Source: Candidatus Eremiobacterota bacterium
GTDB taxonomy: Bacteria > Vulcanimicrobiota > Vulcanimicrobiia > Vulcanimicrobiales > Vulcanimicrobiaceae
Direction: 5' to 3'
Assembly (NCBI GenBank): GCA_019240525.1
Contig: JAFAYE010000001.1
Span: 2,205,300 to 2,269,299 of the forward strand
DNA: 64,000 nucleotides
The notes below the pieces were generated by a model that searched no databases, had not been told where the DNA came from, and was given only the letters and a program-made list of their open reading frames with translations. Shown here piece by piece: positions 38,965 to 48,226 of the stretch. Positions within the stretch are counted from its first letter, which is position 1. Every line of letters starts with the position of its first letter. The translations under genes and the position numbers were made by a program.

Positions 38965-39723
38965 TCAGAAACCGTTCGCACGCAGCATGTAATATATGAT
39001 CGAGTAGAAACTCACCGCATTATAGATAATGTGGCCTACTGAGCTGGGTACGATCGAGCGTGTTCGCAGGTAAAGCCAACCTAGGAGGAGCCCGAGTATA
39101 AACGTACTGACTATCTGGTCGACTCCCCCCACCCAATGTATTCCAGCGAAGATCACGGCGGATACGACGACCGAGACCGTGCCGTTTGTCACTTTGATGA
39201 GACCTTCCAGCACGATGCCGCGAAAAATGATCTCTTCCACAATCGGACCAAAAATTACAAAGGCGAATAGCAACGCTGCGGCAATCAACCCAGTGGCCTG
39301 AGATAAAATGTAATGCTCGTACTGAAGATCGTAACTGCTCTGTAGTCGCATTGCTTTCATCAGTAGAGTAACGATAAGCGATGCTGCTAAGCCGGCAGCG
39401 ACCCCTAATGCAAAGCCAGCGCCTTTTGGTAACCGCAGCCCTATTGACGAAAGCGGAACCTGCAGAATAGCCTAGACGCCGAACAGCGCCAAGCACAGTT
39501 CCGCCCCGACGCGAGCCAGGCTCATTGCTACCAGCGCTTGCGGCGTCATGTTTGCCAGCCCGTGAACGCCCAACCAGCTGGCGACGTAGGCTAAGGCCAA
39601 CTCGCCGCCCGTTAGCACGAGTAATACGAGTGCTAGGAATGGCGCTAAGCGGCGAAGATTCCTGAGACCGCCGCTTCCGCTCGAAACGGTGTTTTCCGAG
39701 GCTAGCGCGGGCAAGGTCCGCAA
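38965..39723 (-). pseudogene. CPBP intramembrane metalloprotease, interrupted by in-frame TAG
   Basis: One continuous frame from about 39723 (TTG) to 38965, broken only by TAG at 39472-39474. The upstream half (to ALFGV) has two membrane helices; the downstream half continues AILQVPLSSIGLRLPKG and carries all CPBP (Abi/Rce1-like) motifs: EEIIFRG, FAGIHW and GHIIYNAV. A TGG-to-TAG change would explain the break (…FGVWAIL…). A second product could start at the ATG at 39360, but would lack the first helices. N-terminus is itself uncertain: upstream codons run into a lipoprotein-linker remnant. Members process prenylated or bacteriocin-type peptides. Confidence 0.75.
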
Positions 39724-39740
39724 TCCAAGCTTTACACCAT

Positions 39741-39776
39741 CGCGCCCGGGGCGCCGATCGGCTGCTGCGAATCCGC
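39741..39776 (-). repeat. Remnant of lipoprotein linker module
   Basis: Minus-strand sequence matches the linker DNA of the GloVer lipoproteins (TCGCAGC.GCCGATCGGC, then CCCCGGGCGCGATG) with a 1-nt insertion that destroys the QPPIG frame. It lies just before the CPBP remnant. Confidence 0.6.
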
Positions 39777-39806
39777 AGATGCGCGCCTCACTTCGCTGTT
39801 GTAATC

Positions 39807-40875
39807 AGGAGTCATATACATAATCGAGCGTAAAGAGGTCTTTACCGTCAGGCTGTTTGCAGATGCCGTACATGACGATGCCTTTGAAAGTTCTTATTAC
39901 GGAATCTAACGCCTCATCTACGGTAACGTTTTGCAGCAGTCTTGGAAGATGAGGTGCTCCCGGGATTGGCCCCGACACAATGATGTCGATTATCCTAAAC
40001 GGCGTTCCGATATTCAGGCGGCGCTTCGCGGCGGAGACTTCCGGTGCGCTTTCGATTGTGACGACGGCTGACGGCGCGCTGTACTGCGCGTATCGACTAA
40101 GGGTCAGAGCCTGTATCCTGGTCTGTAATATTGCGGTCGAAGCGCCTCCAATCGTAATCCTTGTCATTCCGGCTTGGTCTTGTATGACCGTGACATTCGG
40201 ATCGTCACGAAAAATCTGCCGGACAGTGGTTATTCCCGTGGCTTCCTGTCGCGGGGGCTGGAGATATACCGCAGGAAAAAGGAGGTGCTGTGCGCGTGGC
40301 CCGGATGATCCTTGTTCGAATGGCCGGCATTCGCCCGCGTAGTAGACCCGGGCGGTTCCCCCCACGTATGTAAGGGCTGGACGCAGGTAATCGATAACGG
40401 CGTCCATGTGTCCAACGGGTGAAGCATTCTTATCAGATGGGCGATACCACGTGGCCTCGACGAGCTGACCGTCGTATGGGCCGTGAAAGCGAACCTCGAC
40501 CACGGAACGATCCGGTACGCCATACGTCAACCCATTGAATGCACTACACGGCGTCCTTTCCAGAGCAAGCTCAAGATTCACATGGGAGTCTTGAACCGGA
40601 AAAGAGTGAAGGCAAGGGAGGTCGATGTAATCGCGCTGACCTTTGTCCGCTTGAAAATCTACCCTGGTGATTCTGCCGAGGTCATCCGCGGTGATCGTAA
40701 CCATACCGCCTCCGCGTCTGCTCCAACGCCACCAGCGGCCGAAACCTGTGGCAGGTCGCTGCGCATCAGGATGTTCCGAAAGTACCTCCCTAACGTTATT
40801 ACCGAGCGTCACGCCGGCAAGGGTGTGCAGTTCGTCTGCAGCCGTCAAAACAGCCGCTAGCAAAAACGAGATCAT
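39807..40875 (-). CDS. Secreted protein of unknown function
   Basis: About 355 aa (stop TGA at 39805-39807). Signal peptide MISFLLAAVLTAADELHT; mature part begins AGVTLGNNVREVLSEHPDA, resembling a repeat-type periplasmic domain in which a start-of-helix 'LG-x-x-x-x-V' motif recurs, and ends with a secretin/TonB N-domain-like stretch (RLNIGTPFRIIDIIVSG, VTVDEALDSVIRTFKGIVMYG). That second part recalls STN domains, but I do not claim it. Its ATG overlaps the stop of the small lipoprotein by 4 nt, so both form an operon. Confidence 0.72.
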
Positions 40876-41030
40876 TGTTTCGATCCCTTGCGCCTGGGCT
40901 TAGTGGCGTTACCGCTTTGCGGCATCGCGCCCGGCGTGCCGATCGGCGGCTGCGATCCACCGCACGCCGCCAGCAAGACTGCAGCGACGCAGCTGCTAAG
41001 TACGTAGCGGCCAAAGCCCAAGCTCCTCAT
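40872..41030 (-). CDS. Small lipoprotein consisting of signal peptide and linker
   Basis: 52 aa from the ATG at 41030. A 23-residue signal ending VAAVLLAAC with Cys at 23, then the shared linker GGSQPPIGTPGAMPQ and a basic tail (TKPRRKGSKQ). It has the same N-terminal module as the GloVer proteins but no mature domain. ATGA coupling to the secreted-protein gene suggests it is really translated. Confidence 0.65.
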   Translation of the reverse strand: MRSLGFGRYVLSSCVAAVLLAACGGSQPPIGTPGAMPQSGNATKPRRKGSKQ

Positions 41031-41216
41031 AATGCTTCTCCCTCTTCGCCGCATCAACGGATCGGCGGCATAGGATGTTCGGCCTCTGCTGCTCGGTTCC
41101 GCGGAGTAGCCGGGCCGCTCGCCATAAAAGCTGCATCGGCAGCACATCGCCGATCGGCAGGTCTTCGCTGCGGGAGGGTGGCCGGAGCGACCTGCGGTAC
41201 GGTCGAACCGCGGAGC

Positions 41217-41714
41217 ATGGCAATCTACTTTCAAGGCTTTGTATGCGATGAGGACTCCCAGCACTTGCGCGCCTGCATACGCCACCAAAGCGTCGTGTCA
41301 CTCGCGGAGATCGGCATAACCGTAGGCCGAGGCACCCCGGATGAAGCGGTGCTGCATCACGCGCGCGAGGCTGGGCGAGTGCTTATAACTGCGAACGAGA
41401 GTGACTTCGCCGTGGAAATGAAGCGTGCTGCACAACGTTGCACGCCTTCCAAGTGCTACGAAGGCGGCGGGATGATTACAGTCCCGAATGGCATGCAGTC
41501 CTTCCCATATATGACCATGAGCCGGACGATGCGGTTAGGTGAAGCCGAGATTGGATGGGATGATGTTTTCTTCCTTAACCTGCACGTTCAAGTTCAGCGC
41601 GATAGGAAGTTTCGCGTGCAGCGGTTGCCAATCTGCCCGTACTTGCTTAAGGACCACACCGAGTGCGAGACTTGCGCGCATCTCGGTATCTCGATCGAGG
41701 CGGAGCCAGGGTGA
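41217..41714 (+). CDS. PIN-like (DUF5615/Mut7-C type) domain protein
   Basis: 165 aa. The first half has the pattern of PIN-like proteins: CDEDSQHLRACIRHQ, a short strand, GTPDEAVLHHAREAGRVLIT and ANESDF, with acidic residues where the nuclease site lies. Such proteins are toxin nucleases or RNases. The C-terminal part is unlike the short family and ends with CPYLLKDHTECETC, a possible metal knuckle. No DUF433-type antitoxin is next to it. It is coupled by GTGA to a membrane protein gene. Start at 41217 is my choice; the ribosome site is weak. Confidence 0.55.
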   Translation: MAIYFQGFVCDEDSQHLRACIRHQSVVSLAEIGITVGRGTPDEAVLHHAREAGRVLITANESDFAVEMKRAAQRCTPSKCYEGGGMITVPNGMQSFPYMTMSRTMRLGEAEIGWDDVFFLNLHVQVQRDRKFRVQRLPICPYLLKDHTECETCAHLGISIEAEPG

Positions 41715-42163
41715 GCCTTACGTGGCTAATCGGCTGCATTAATAGCCAGGTAGCTCCTACCCAATCTGGCATCGTTCCGGCTTGGACAGCTATTGTCACT
41801 GCTGAATCGAGTGCGGTCCTCGTCATAAGTGTGTTTTGGGCTGCTAGACAGTTTTTTCTTACTCGAAGAATTGCGCGAGTTACCGAGACCGGCCGCCTCG
41901 TGGACAACTGGCTTGAAGAAACTCCGCTTGAAAGGCTCATCGAGAAGCTGGACCTCTGTCCAGAGCCACGTCAAAATGCGCTTGTGCGTGTGATCGAAGC
42001 CACTGCGGCCGCGCAATATTTCGCCGCTTGGCGCGACGTGCGAATCCGCTTTCGCGATCGGGACCTCACACGGATACCCGCACGTTGGCTGCGAGCCGAC
42101 TCGCGGGCATCAGTCCTGACCGGCGCATCCGCGGCACTGGGAAGCCTTGTTCACCCTTGTTGA
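41711..42163 (+). CDS. Small membrane protein coupled to PIN-like gene
   Basis: 150 aa from the GTG overlapping the previous stop (GTGA). One strong hydrophobic helix at about 20-45 (WTAIVTAESSAVLVISVFWA), followed by a charged cytoplasmic part (RIARVTETGRLVDNWLEETP). No family recognised. The tight coupling suggests that the PIN-like protein works with it at the membrane. Confidence 0.6.
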   Translation: MSLTWLIGCINSQVAPTQSGIVPAWTAIVTAESSAVLVISVFWAARQFFLTRRIARVTETGRLVDNWLEETPLERLIEKLDLCPEPRQNALVRVIEATAAAQYFAAWRDVRIRFRDRDLTRIPARWLRADSRASVLTGASAALGSLVHPC

Positions 42164-42243
42164 AAGCATTGGTTAGAGAGTTAAGCGTTGCCGCGGCGAA
42201 CGTTCTCTGCGATTCGGCCGTTCAGCTTTCGGAGGCGTGGCAT

Positions 42244-43518
42244 ATGGGAACCTTAGCTCTTAGTCGCTTCGCGCTTATGGTCAGCGCTGCAACCGTATTA
42301 CTAGCAGCCTGCGGCGGATCACAGCCGCCGATCGGCGCGCCGGGCGCTTTTCCGCAAACTCCGGCGTTCTGGGGCCGCACCAATAGCACGAACTACAAAG
42401 TGGCGTATAGCTTCGCCGACACCACTGACGGCAGTTTCCCCGTCGCTCCCGTAGTCTACGTGGGCGGCACGTTCTATGGCACGACAGAATATGGCGGCGA
42501 ATGCAATACCAACCCCACCTGCGGGACCGTGTACAGCCTAAGCCTGATTGGGCACGAGAAGGTGCTCTACCGTTTTGCTAGCGCCCCAGACGGAACTTAC
42601 CCTCTTGCCGGCTTGACCGACGTCGGTGCCACCTTCTACGGTACGACCGTCGTGGGCGGCTCGAACGTGTGCGGCAACCGCTCGTATTACTTCAGCTGCG
42701 GGACGGTCTTTAGTGTCACGCCGGGCGGCTCGGAGAAAGTGTTGCATAGCTTCGGCAATCCTCCTGACGGCAACTTTCCCGCGGCCGGGCTCATCAACGT
42801 AAACGGCACGCTTTACGGCACGACCCAATTTGGCGGAAAAGGTAGGAAGTGCAACTTCAGCTGCGGGACGGTCTTTAGCATCACGATGAGCGGCAAGGAG
42901 AGAGTGCTTCACACGTTCAGCGGCACCAATGGCGGGGGCCCCGTCGCGCCCCTGATCGCGGTCAAGGGCAAGCTTTACGGCACGACGGAAACTGGCGGCG
43001 CGTACAACGCCGGTACGGTGTTTAGCATGACGCTGAGCGGAAAAGAGAAAGTGCTGCATAGTTTTGGCAACGGAACCGACGGTAAAGAGCCTATGGCTGC
43101 CCTGATCGACGTAAACGGCACGCTGTACGGCACGACGCAGGTTGGTGGCGCGAATAATTGTTATCAATATACCGCCTGCGGGACGGTCTTTAGCATCACG
43201 CCAGGCGGCAAGGAAAAAGTGCTGCATGTCTTCGGCGGATCCGATGGAGCTGGCCCTGTCGCACCCCTAATCGAGGTTAAGGGCACGCTTTACGGTACGA
43301 CGGAAAGTGGCGGCAGCTACTCTTGCGGCGGCGGTGGTTGCGGGACGATCTTTAGCATCACGCCAAACGGCACGGAGACAGTGCTGCACAGTTTCGGCAG
43401 CGGCACCGATGGCGCGAATGCCTACGCTCCTTTGACCGACGTGAATGGCACGCTGTATGGGACGACAGCGCGTGGTGGTACACACGGCTCGGGAACCTTC
43501 TTCGCGTTGAGTCTATAA
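42244..43518 (+). CDS. Seven-repeat GloVer-type propeller lipoprotein 1
   Basis: 424 aa from the ATG at 42244, GGAGG 8 nt upstream. Signal peptide with Cys23 (VLLAAC), shared linker GGSQPPIGAPGAFPQ, then seven repeats of about 50 residues, each with a hydrophobic strand (VLHSFG), DG, a LIxVNG strand and the hallmark G-x-LYGTT-x-x-GG (TIGR03803 'Gloeo_Verruco' family). Seven units fit a seven-bladed propeller. Five repeats have a pair of Cys in the loop behind YGTT (C…CGTVF). Function of the family unknown; likely displayed on the outer membrane. Confidence 0.88.
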   Translation: MGTLALSRFALMVSAATVLLAACGGSQPPIGAPGAFPQTPAFWGRTNSTNYKVAYSFADTTDGSFPVAPVVYVGGTFYGTTEYGGECNTNPTCGTVYSLSLIGHEKVLYRFASAPDGTYPLAGLTDVGATFYGTTVVGGSNVCGNRSYYFSCGTVFSVTPGGSEKVLHSFGNPPDGNFPAAGLINVNGTLYGTTQFGGKGRKCNFSCGTVFSITMSGKERVLHTFSGTNGGGPVAPLIAVKGKLYGTTETGGAYNAGTVFSMTLSGKEKVLHSFGNGTDGKEPMAALIDVNGTLYGTTQVGGANNCYQYTACGTVFSITPGGKEKVLHVFGGSDGAGPVAPLIEVKGTLYGTTESGGSYSCGGGGCGTIFSITPNGTETVLHSFGSGTDGANAYAPLTDVNGTLYGTTARGGTHGSGTFFALSL

Positions 43519-43648
43519 CGCGAGCGATCCACGGCATCAGACGTCCAACCCCGAACTCGTGGACCTCATAGCCGATCGCTTCGCTGGAGTGCGGCGACGG
43601 CGGTGGCCAACATACTAGCCACTACTTTCTTCCGAGGGAACTTTGCTG

Positions 43649-44140
43649 ATGACTACTTTCACTTTGAGCCGCGTCGCACTGAGCATCAACTTAGCCGCAG
43701 CGCTGCTTTCTGCTTGCGGCAGAGCGCAGCCGCCGCTCGGCGTGCCCGGCGCAATCCCGCAAGCGCCAGCTGGCGCAGCTCGGTCCGCGCAAGCACCGCG
43801 ATCGTTCCTATATATGGCTCAATGCTGTGCGGGGTTTTCGTACAAGGGCAGCGTCACACTCTACGATCTCGGACTTACCAAAGACGCTCACACGATAACG
43901 AAGGGTGTCTCAAACCCCTGGGCTCTTACCGTCGACCGAGCCCGACGACTCTATATGGTCGGCTTTGGTTATACGCAGGGCGTCATTGAATTTGACGCCG
44001 GAAGTGACCGACCGTCTCGCCGCGTTAAGCTATCCTACGCATCGGCGGCGGCGACGGACGCTTCCAATAATCTCTACGCTGCATCGTGCCCCGCGTGCCA
44101 ACGCGCCGCGATCCAAATCGATGGCATGGCCGTTGGGTAA
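43649..44140 (+). pseudogene. Truncated beta-propeller lipoprotein
   Basis: 163 aa from the ATG at 43649 with GAGGG upstream. Has the same 23-residue signal (ALLSAC) and linker (RAQPPLGVPGAIPQ) as its neighbours, then about two propeller blades (FLYMAQCCAGFSYKGSVTLYD, PWALTVDRARRLYMVG, ATDASNNLYAASC) and an abrupt end. Full-length relatives at 55.1 and 60.0 kb have more than 300 aa. The 3' end runs into an opposing decayed gene, so the gene was probably cut by a recombination near 44100-44120. It may still make a short lipoprotein. Confidence 0.6.
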
Positions 44141-45340
44141 GAACAAGACATTGCGCGGCCCTTCGTTCCCATCGCCTCCCCACATCATGCCGTTGACGAC
44201 AGAATGAAGACGGGGAACTAGCGCGCTGTAGGCTACGGGAGAACGGGTTTTCAAATCGGCGACGGTAATCCGCCAGTCTAGGGAGTTTGACCCACCAACA
44301 AAAGACCTCCAGGAGCATCTTCGGGTGCTGCGTTTTCTCGAACCATCGGCGAACCCAGGGTAGCGAAGTGATTGAGTCCCCGCGTTCTTTCGTCTCGCGT
44401 AGCACGCGTAAGCCTAACTTTGTCAACGCCGCCGGGTTTGGCGGGCTGCTTTTCAGAGAGACCTGATAGGTCACGCTCTTAGGCCATTCCGCAAACCAGA
44501 GCCGGCCGTAAATGCTGCTGAGGTCTTCACTCACTCGGAAATCATCCGTAACAATCCGCTCCGACGTGATAAACTGAGCGATTCGCGGCGCCCACGCCAT
44601 GATCACGGCCAGGCTTATCTGATCTTGAAATGCTTCGCACAGCCAGTCGCTATACGCCGAAAAGAGGGATGCGCTACCGTCGAGCCGCTCGCTGTTAACA
44701 CCGCCAACAGTAAGGGTTGCTACGGCTCGCGGAATCCGATCGTCGAAAGTTGCGTAGCTCTTACCATTCCGTGCAACGTCGAAGGGCAACATGAGAATCT
44801 TCTGGCTGTGCGAGGAGGCTCTGACCGTGGAACCATTCTCGAACGTCACCGTTATTTGCTCTGTGGGATAATCATCGGTATGGAAGGTTCGGGCACTATA
44901 CTCGTCGCCGAGCCACTTTCGTTGGTTCTTATCCTCATAAAAGAGGCTTTTGAACAAAGTCCTCGGTTCGCTGAGGTCGGCGCCGTCACCAGCGCACTGT
45001 CTGAGACCGACATTCACAAAATAGTCCACGTCGTACTGCTGCGCTTGATCTTCGATGAGCGTTGGCGAGGGAGCTCGTTGCGGCTCAGTAAACAGCGCCG
45101 TCAGTAACGCTTCGATCTTATCAGCGTCCACAGTCTGATCGTCGATCGCGAACGTGTTACCAGTTCGCTGAATTACGGTATGCTCGTACTGCGCTGGGCC
45201 TAAGCCACCCCAGCTCGCTACAATGTCAATGCGAAGCACGCTCGTTGCCGGAGGGGTCGCCACATGCGCCAAGCCACTGCCGCCACGGAGACAGCAGTGC
45301 TTGCTACGATGACTGCGAGGTAAAGGCCGAAAAGCTTCAC
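44030..45340 (-). pseudogene. Decayed membrane-anchored hypothetical protein
   Basis: The long central frame (to 45272) encodes a protein-like segment (SVLRIDIVASWGGLGPAQYE, EPRTLFKSLFYEDKNQRKW, EDLSSIYGRLWFAEWPKSV). Both ends look shifted. Upstream, another frame from the GTG at 45340 gives a good membrane helix (LFGLYLAVIVASTAVSVAAV) that stops at 45218. Downstream, near 44300, a third frame continues sensibly (SLDWRITVADLKTRSPVAY, then GNEGPRNVLFLPNGHAIDL) while the main frame becomes basic and random. I therefore read it as one gene with two frameshifts. No family recognised. Confidence 0.5.
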
Positions 45341-45683
45341 CAGGCTACCATGCCGGTCGCGCCGATCAGTGCGCGCTCCGCCTTTCATTACGACCGATTA
45401 CTTTACGACCGATTACTTTCCGACAGGTACCGCCAGATCGCGGACTGCACGGCAACATCCGAGTTGTCAATCACGATAAGAGTGCGCGCGTCAGAGCTCG
45501 CAATGCCTACGGGCCTCTTTTATATCGCACATCTCTGGAGGCACACGAAACTGCTCTTGCCAGGGGGCCGCTTCTTATCCTTTCGGAATGCGACGAGCTT
45601 TCTGGGTGGCTCTTCGTGAGCTTCCGGATTCTAGCGGCTTGCTCGGTCGGGCCGTGGGCGTTTATTGGCGAACGTTTTTATAG
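45341..45683. other. Intergenic region with short tandem repeat
   Basis: 343 bp. A 15-bp unit ACGACCGATTACTTT is repeated exactly twice at 45390-45419, followed by a partial third. No gene that I can support; the plus-strand frame here has neither a ribosome site nor protein-like composition. Upstream signals of the hydrolase gene should be at the right end. Confidence 0.5.
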
Positions 45684-47201
45684 GTGCACCACTTGAGGAG
45701 GCTTTGCGGAAAGTTGACACGACGATTAAACGTTCGTAAGACTCGAGTACTCACTCTGATCGCGACACTGATTTACACTGCTTTTGCGCTGCCGGTCCCA
45801 ACGTCGCCTCAAGAGCAAAGCCTAGGCCTCCAGAGCGCGGCTTGCCTAATTGGAAAAGCTGAGCTTCCTGCGGAATGTGGTACCTTCGCCGTCTACGAGA
45901 ATCGTCGTGCGCATTCCGGCCGCATTATCAAGCTCAGCTTCATTGCGCTGCGAGCGTCTCGCAGACGTGAAGGTACCATCGCGTTCTTAGCAGGCGGTCC
46001 AGGTCAAAGTGCGACCGCCTTCGCTCCGATGGTGGCCGACCGTCACTTTGGGCAAGCGCTATCGACCTTACGGGCCAGTTACGACATTCTCTTTCTGGAC
46101 AACCGCGGTATGGGGCACTCGAACCCTTTCCCGTGCGATTTCGCGCCGCGAACTGATCCGAGCGCCTATTTCTTGCAGCTTTGGCCGGATGCGCTGGTAG
46201 CAGGATGCCGAGCTACGAGTTCGTCCTCTCACGTTCTTGCTCAGTACAATACCGCGAACGCCACCGACGATCTCGATGACCTCAGAGCAGCATTGCGTAT
46301 AAAGGATCTCGTTTTATATGGAGGATCTGACGGAACATTCTTTTCATTTATCTATCTGCGACGGCACCCCGCGTCAGTCAAAAGCGCTGTCCTGTCGGGC
46401 GTGGCGCCCCCGGGTTTTCAGCCTTTGCCGGGTGCACCCGATGGAGCGCAAAGAGCGCTAAGCGATCTGATAGCGGATTGCGAGAGCGATTCCGTTTGTC
46501 ATTCACATTTTCCCAACTTCGGGCACCAGTTTTACGCTGTTTTGCACCGTTTCGATACCGGTCCGATCCCAATGACAATTAAAAGTCCTGGTAGCGGTGA
46601 TCTGCCCGTTCGACTTTCAAAAGAGGTCTTCGTTGACCAAATGCGCCAGGTCTTGGACGACCCAAACAACGCCGCATATATCCCTTACATTATCGACAAG
46701 GCCTATAATCGAGAATACGGGCCTCTTGTCGAAATGATTAATGCCGTAAGTCTCGGCTTAGCGAACGCCCTAAATTGGGGTGCTTTTCTGTCATATAGCT
46801 GCTCCGATTGGATGCCGTTCGTCACCGCTAGCGAAATGACGGCTGCGGCACAGGGCTCGTTCGCGGACGAGCTTCGCTTTATGGCGCAAAAGCGAGCCTG
46901 CCTTATATGGAATGTACCGCCAATGCCTCCAGACTTCAACAAACCGGTCACAAGCGCTGTACCAATATTGATGATCGATGGTAGCGACGATCCGGCGACC
47001 CCGCCCCGCTATGCTCAAGAGGAACTGCCGTATTTGAAAAACGCAAAACTGATCATTGTGGAGGGCGCCGGGCACGCCGAGGAACACGCTTGTACGGACC
47101 GGCTGATCGTGCAGTTCATCGAGTCGCAATCTGGAGCCAATCTGCCCAGCGCCAGTTGTAAGAACAGCTTCGCTCGTCCGCCGTTCGCGACTTCAGGCTA
47201 G
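45684..47201 (+). CDS. Secreted alpha/beta hydrolase (tripeptidyl-aminopeptidase-like)
   Basis: 505 aa when started at the GTG at 45684; a later TTG near 45710 behind GAGGAGG is possible. Signal-anchor at about 20-38, then the hydrolase fold: oxyanion GGPGQ (104-108), LDNRGMGHSNP, nucleophile Ser215 in YGGSDGTFFS, acid Asp435/436 in DGSDDPATP and His464 in GAGHAEE. A TAP-like C-terminal domain is included. Relatives are secreted peptidases or esterases of the S33 clan. In most relatives the elbow is GGSYG; Asp replaces Tyr here. Copy 2 of the 3'-end repeat follows the stop by 24 nt. Confidence 0.85.
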   Translation: MHHLRRLCGKLTRRLNVRKTRVLTLIATLIYTAFALPVPTSPQEQSLGLQSAACLIGKAELPAECGTFAVYENRRAHSGRIIKLSFIALRASRRREGTIAFLAGGPGQSATAFAPMVADRHFGQALSTLRASYDILFLDNRGMGHSNPFPCDFAPRTDPSAYFLQLWPDALVAGCRATSSSSHVLAQYNTANATDDLDDLRAALRIKDLVLYGGSDGTFFSFIYLRRHPASVKSAVLSGVAPPGFQPLPGAPDGAQRALSDLIADCESDSVCHSHFPNFGHQFYAVLHRFDTGPIPMTIKSPGSGDLPVRLSKEVFVDQMRQVLDDPNNAAYIPYIIDKAYNREYGPLVEMINAVSLGLANALNWGAFLSYSCSDWMPFVTASEMTAAAQGSFADELRFMAQKRACLIWNVPPMPPDFNKPVTSAVPILMIDGSDDPATPPRYAQEELPYLKNAKLIIVEGAGHAEEHACTDRLIVQFIESQSGANLPSASCKNSFARPPFATSG

Positions 47202-47225
47202 AGCTCTTTATCATGTGTGTGGCAT

Positions 47226-47376
47226 CCCCGCGCTCGCGAGGCCGCATCGCGCTAGAAGATAAGCTAATCTCGCAGCCACGGGGCCCGTCGCCGATCAGCG
47301 TTGCCTATTGCGGCCTCGTAGTCTAGCAGCGACTCCTAGCGGCGTGCTCGTAGTCTCGCAGTTTTAGATCGTGCTG
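47226..47376 (+). repeat. 3'-end repeat, copy 2
   Basis: Plus-strand reading starts CCCCGCGCTCGCGAGG and GCCGCATCGCGCTAG, identical to copies 1 and 6, then diverges in the middle (AAGATAAGCTAATCTCGCAG) and resumes with CGCCGATCAGCG; the distal end (CTCGCAGTTTTAGATCG) matches the far end of copy 1. It begins 24 nt after the hydrolase stop in the same polarity. Confidence 0.75.
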
Positions 47377-47483
47377 CGACGCAGCGCAGCGGCTTGGATT
47401 GTGCGGCGGCCTCGATTGAGCTCGGTTACGTTAACGAGGTTCGAAGAGCACGATGGCTTTCGTTGCGCGAGGGTTTCTCACCA

Positions 47484-47552
47484 AGTGAGTATCTGGACTT
47501 CATTGGCGTGCCACAACACAGAGGCGTTCCTACCAGGTTGATTGATGTTACA
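47484..47552 (+). pseudogene. Possible FRG-domain remnant
   Basis: A 23-residue stretch (SEYLDFIGVPQHRGVPTRL then IDVT) resembles the conserved QHxGxPTRLLDxT core of FRG domains. No start or ribosome site suits it, and downstream it runs antisense into the TetR gene, so at best it is a fragment. Confidence 0.25.
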
Positions 47553-47593
47553 GCAGAACGCAGGTCGCTCTCTCTAGTCTTCACCATCCAGCA

Positions 47594-48223
47594 TCAAGGT
47601 GCTGACGCGACATTTCTCCGAGGCATGAGTACCAAGTCGGCCGCTTCCTCGGCGTCATTGAGGAGCCTCTCACGTGACGTGCCCATCCGTGCCCGCATCG
47701 TCAGACCGCGGACAAGGTCGACGGCCTGGCTCGCTCGCGCGGCTACTGGAAAGTCTGGCGGAACTTCTCCCGCGCTCATCCCATCGCGGAAACGGCGTTC
47801 CACTAGCTCGATGGCGCCATCTGCCGCCATCTTCACGAACTGGTGGACATCTGCATCGTCCACGAGTGGCGCGACGCACATGAGAAGACATCCCGGGGCG
47901 GATCCTTCCTCGGTCGCTGTTTCTACGGCGTTCCTCATGAAGGCGCCCAGCGAGTCGCGAAGTGTGCTCGGCGAGTGGAGTGCCGCCGCAGCAAGGGCGC
48001 CTTTCCTCTCGGCGTAGGCCTTGAGAACGCGCAAGAACAACGTCCGCTTGTCCCCGAAGATGGAATACAGGCTCGGCCGGCCCACGCCCATCCCGGCGAC
48101 GAGATCGTCCACCGTCACTGCATCGTAGCCCTTAGACCAGAACACCTGGATCGCGTTTCCCAGCGCGGCGCTCTCATTGAAGCTGCGCGGGCGTCCGCGC
48201 GGCCTGGCAGCCTTTTGAATCAT
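47594..48223 (-). CDS. TetR/AcrR-family regulator
   Basis: 209 aa. N-terminal HTH (about 15-60: GNAIQVFWSKGYDAVTVDDL, GVGRPSLYSIFGDKRTLFLR), then a helical ligand domain of the YcdC-like kind (PGCLLMCVAPLVDDADVHQF). Divergent from the SDR gene, with repeated TTCGAA-containing sites between them; probably represses itself and the SDR. The pair looks more like a transferred regulator/enzyme module than like its lipoprotein-rich surroundings. Confidence 0.9.
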   Translation of the reverse strand: MIQKAARPRGRPRSFNESAALGNAIQVFWSKGYDAVTVDDLVAGMGVGRPSLYSIFGDKRTLFLRVLKAYAERKGALAAAALHSPSTLRDSLGAFMRNAVETATEEGSAPGCLLMCVAPLVDDADVHQFVKMAADGAIELVERRFRDGMSAGEVPPDFPVAARASQAVDLVRGLTMRARMGTSRERLLNDAEEAADLVLMPRRNVASAP

Positions 48224-48226
48224 TTA

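Larger units (their letters stand above)
47202..47593. other. Intergenic region between hydrolase and TetR genes
   Basis: 392 bp between convergent genes. Most is copy 2 of the 3'-end repeat (47226-47376). The right part contains a short protein-like stretch resembling an FRG domain, listed separately. Confidence 0.6.

Noticed and set aside
39472-39474. Amber recoding or stop read-through in the CPBP gene
   Set aside because: Only one case, no pyrrolysine or selenocysteine context, and other genes in the window use TAG as a normal stop. Nonsense mutation is simpler.
44625-45107. 160-aa plus-strand ORF
   Set aside because: Antisense to the more protein-like minus-strand frame; no start signal.
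45245-45619. 124-aa plus-strand ORF
   Set aside because: No ribosome site, unusual composition, and it spans a 15-bp tandem repeat. Treated as non-coding.
47394-48017. 207-aa plus-strand ORF across the TetR gene
   Set aside because: Only its first part is protein-like (FRG-like); the remainder is antisense to TetR.
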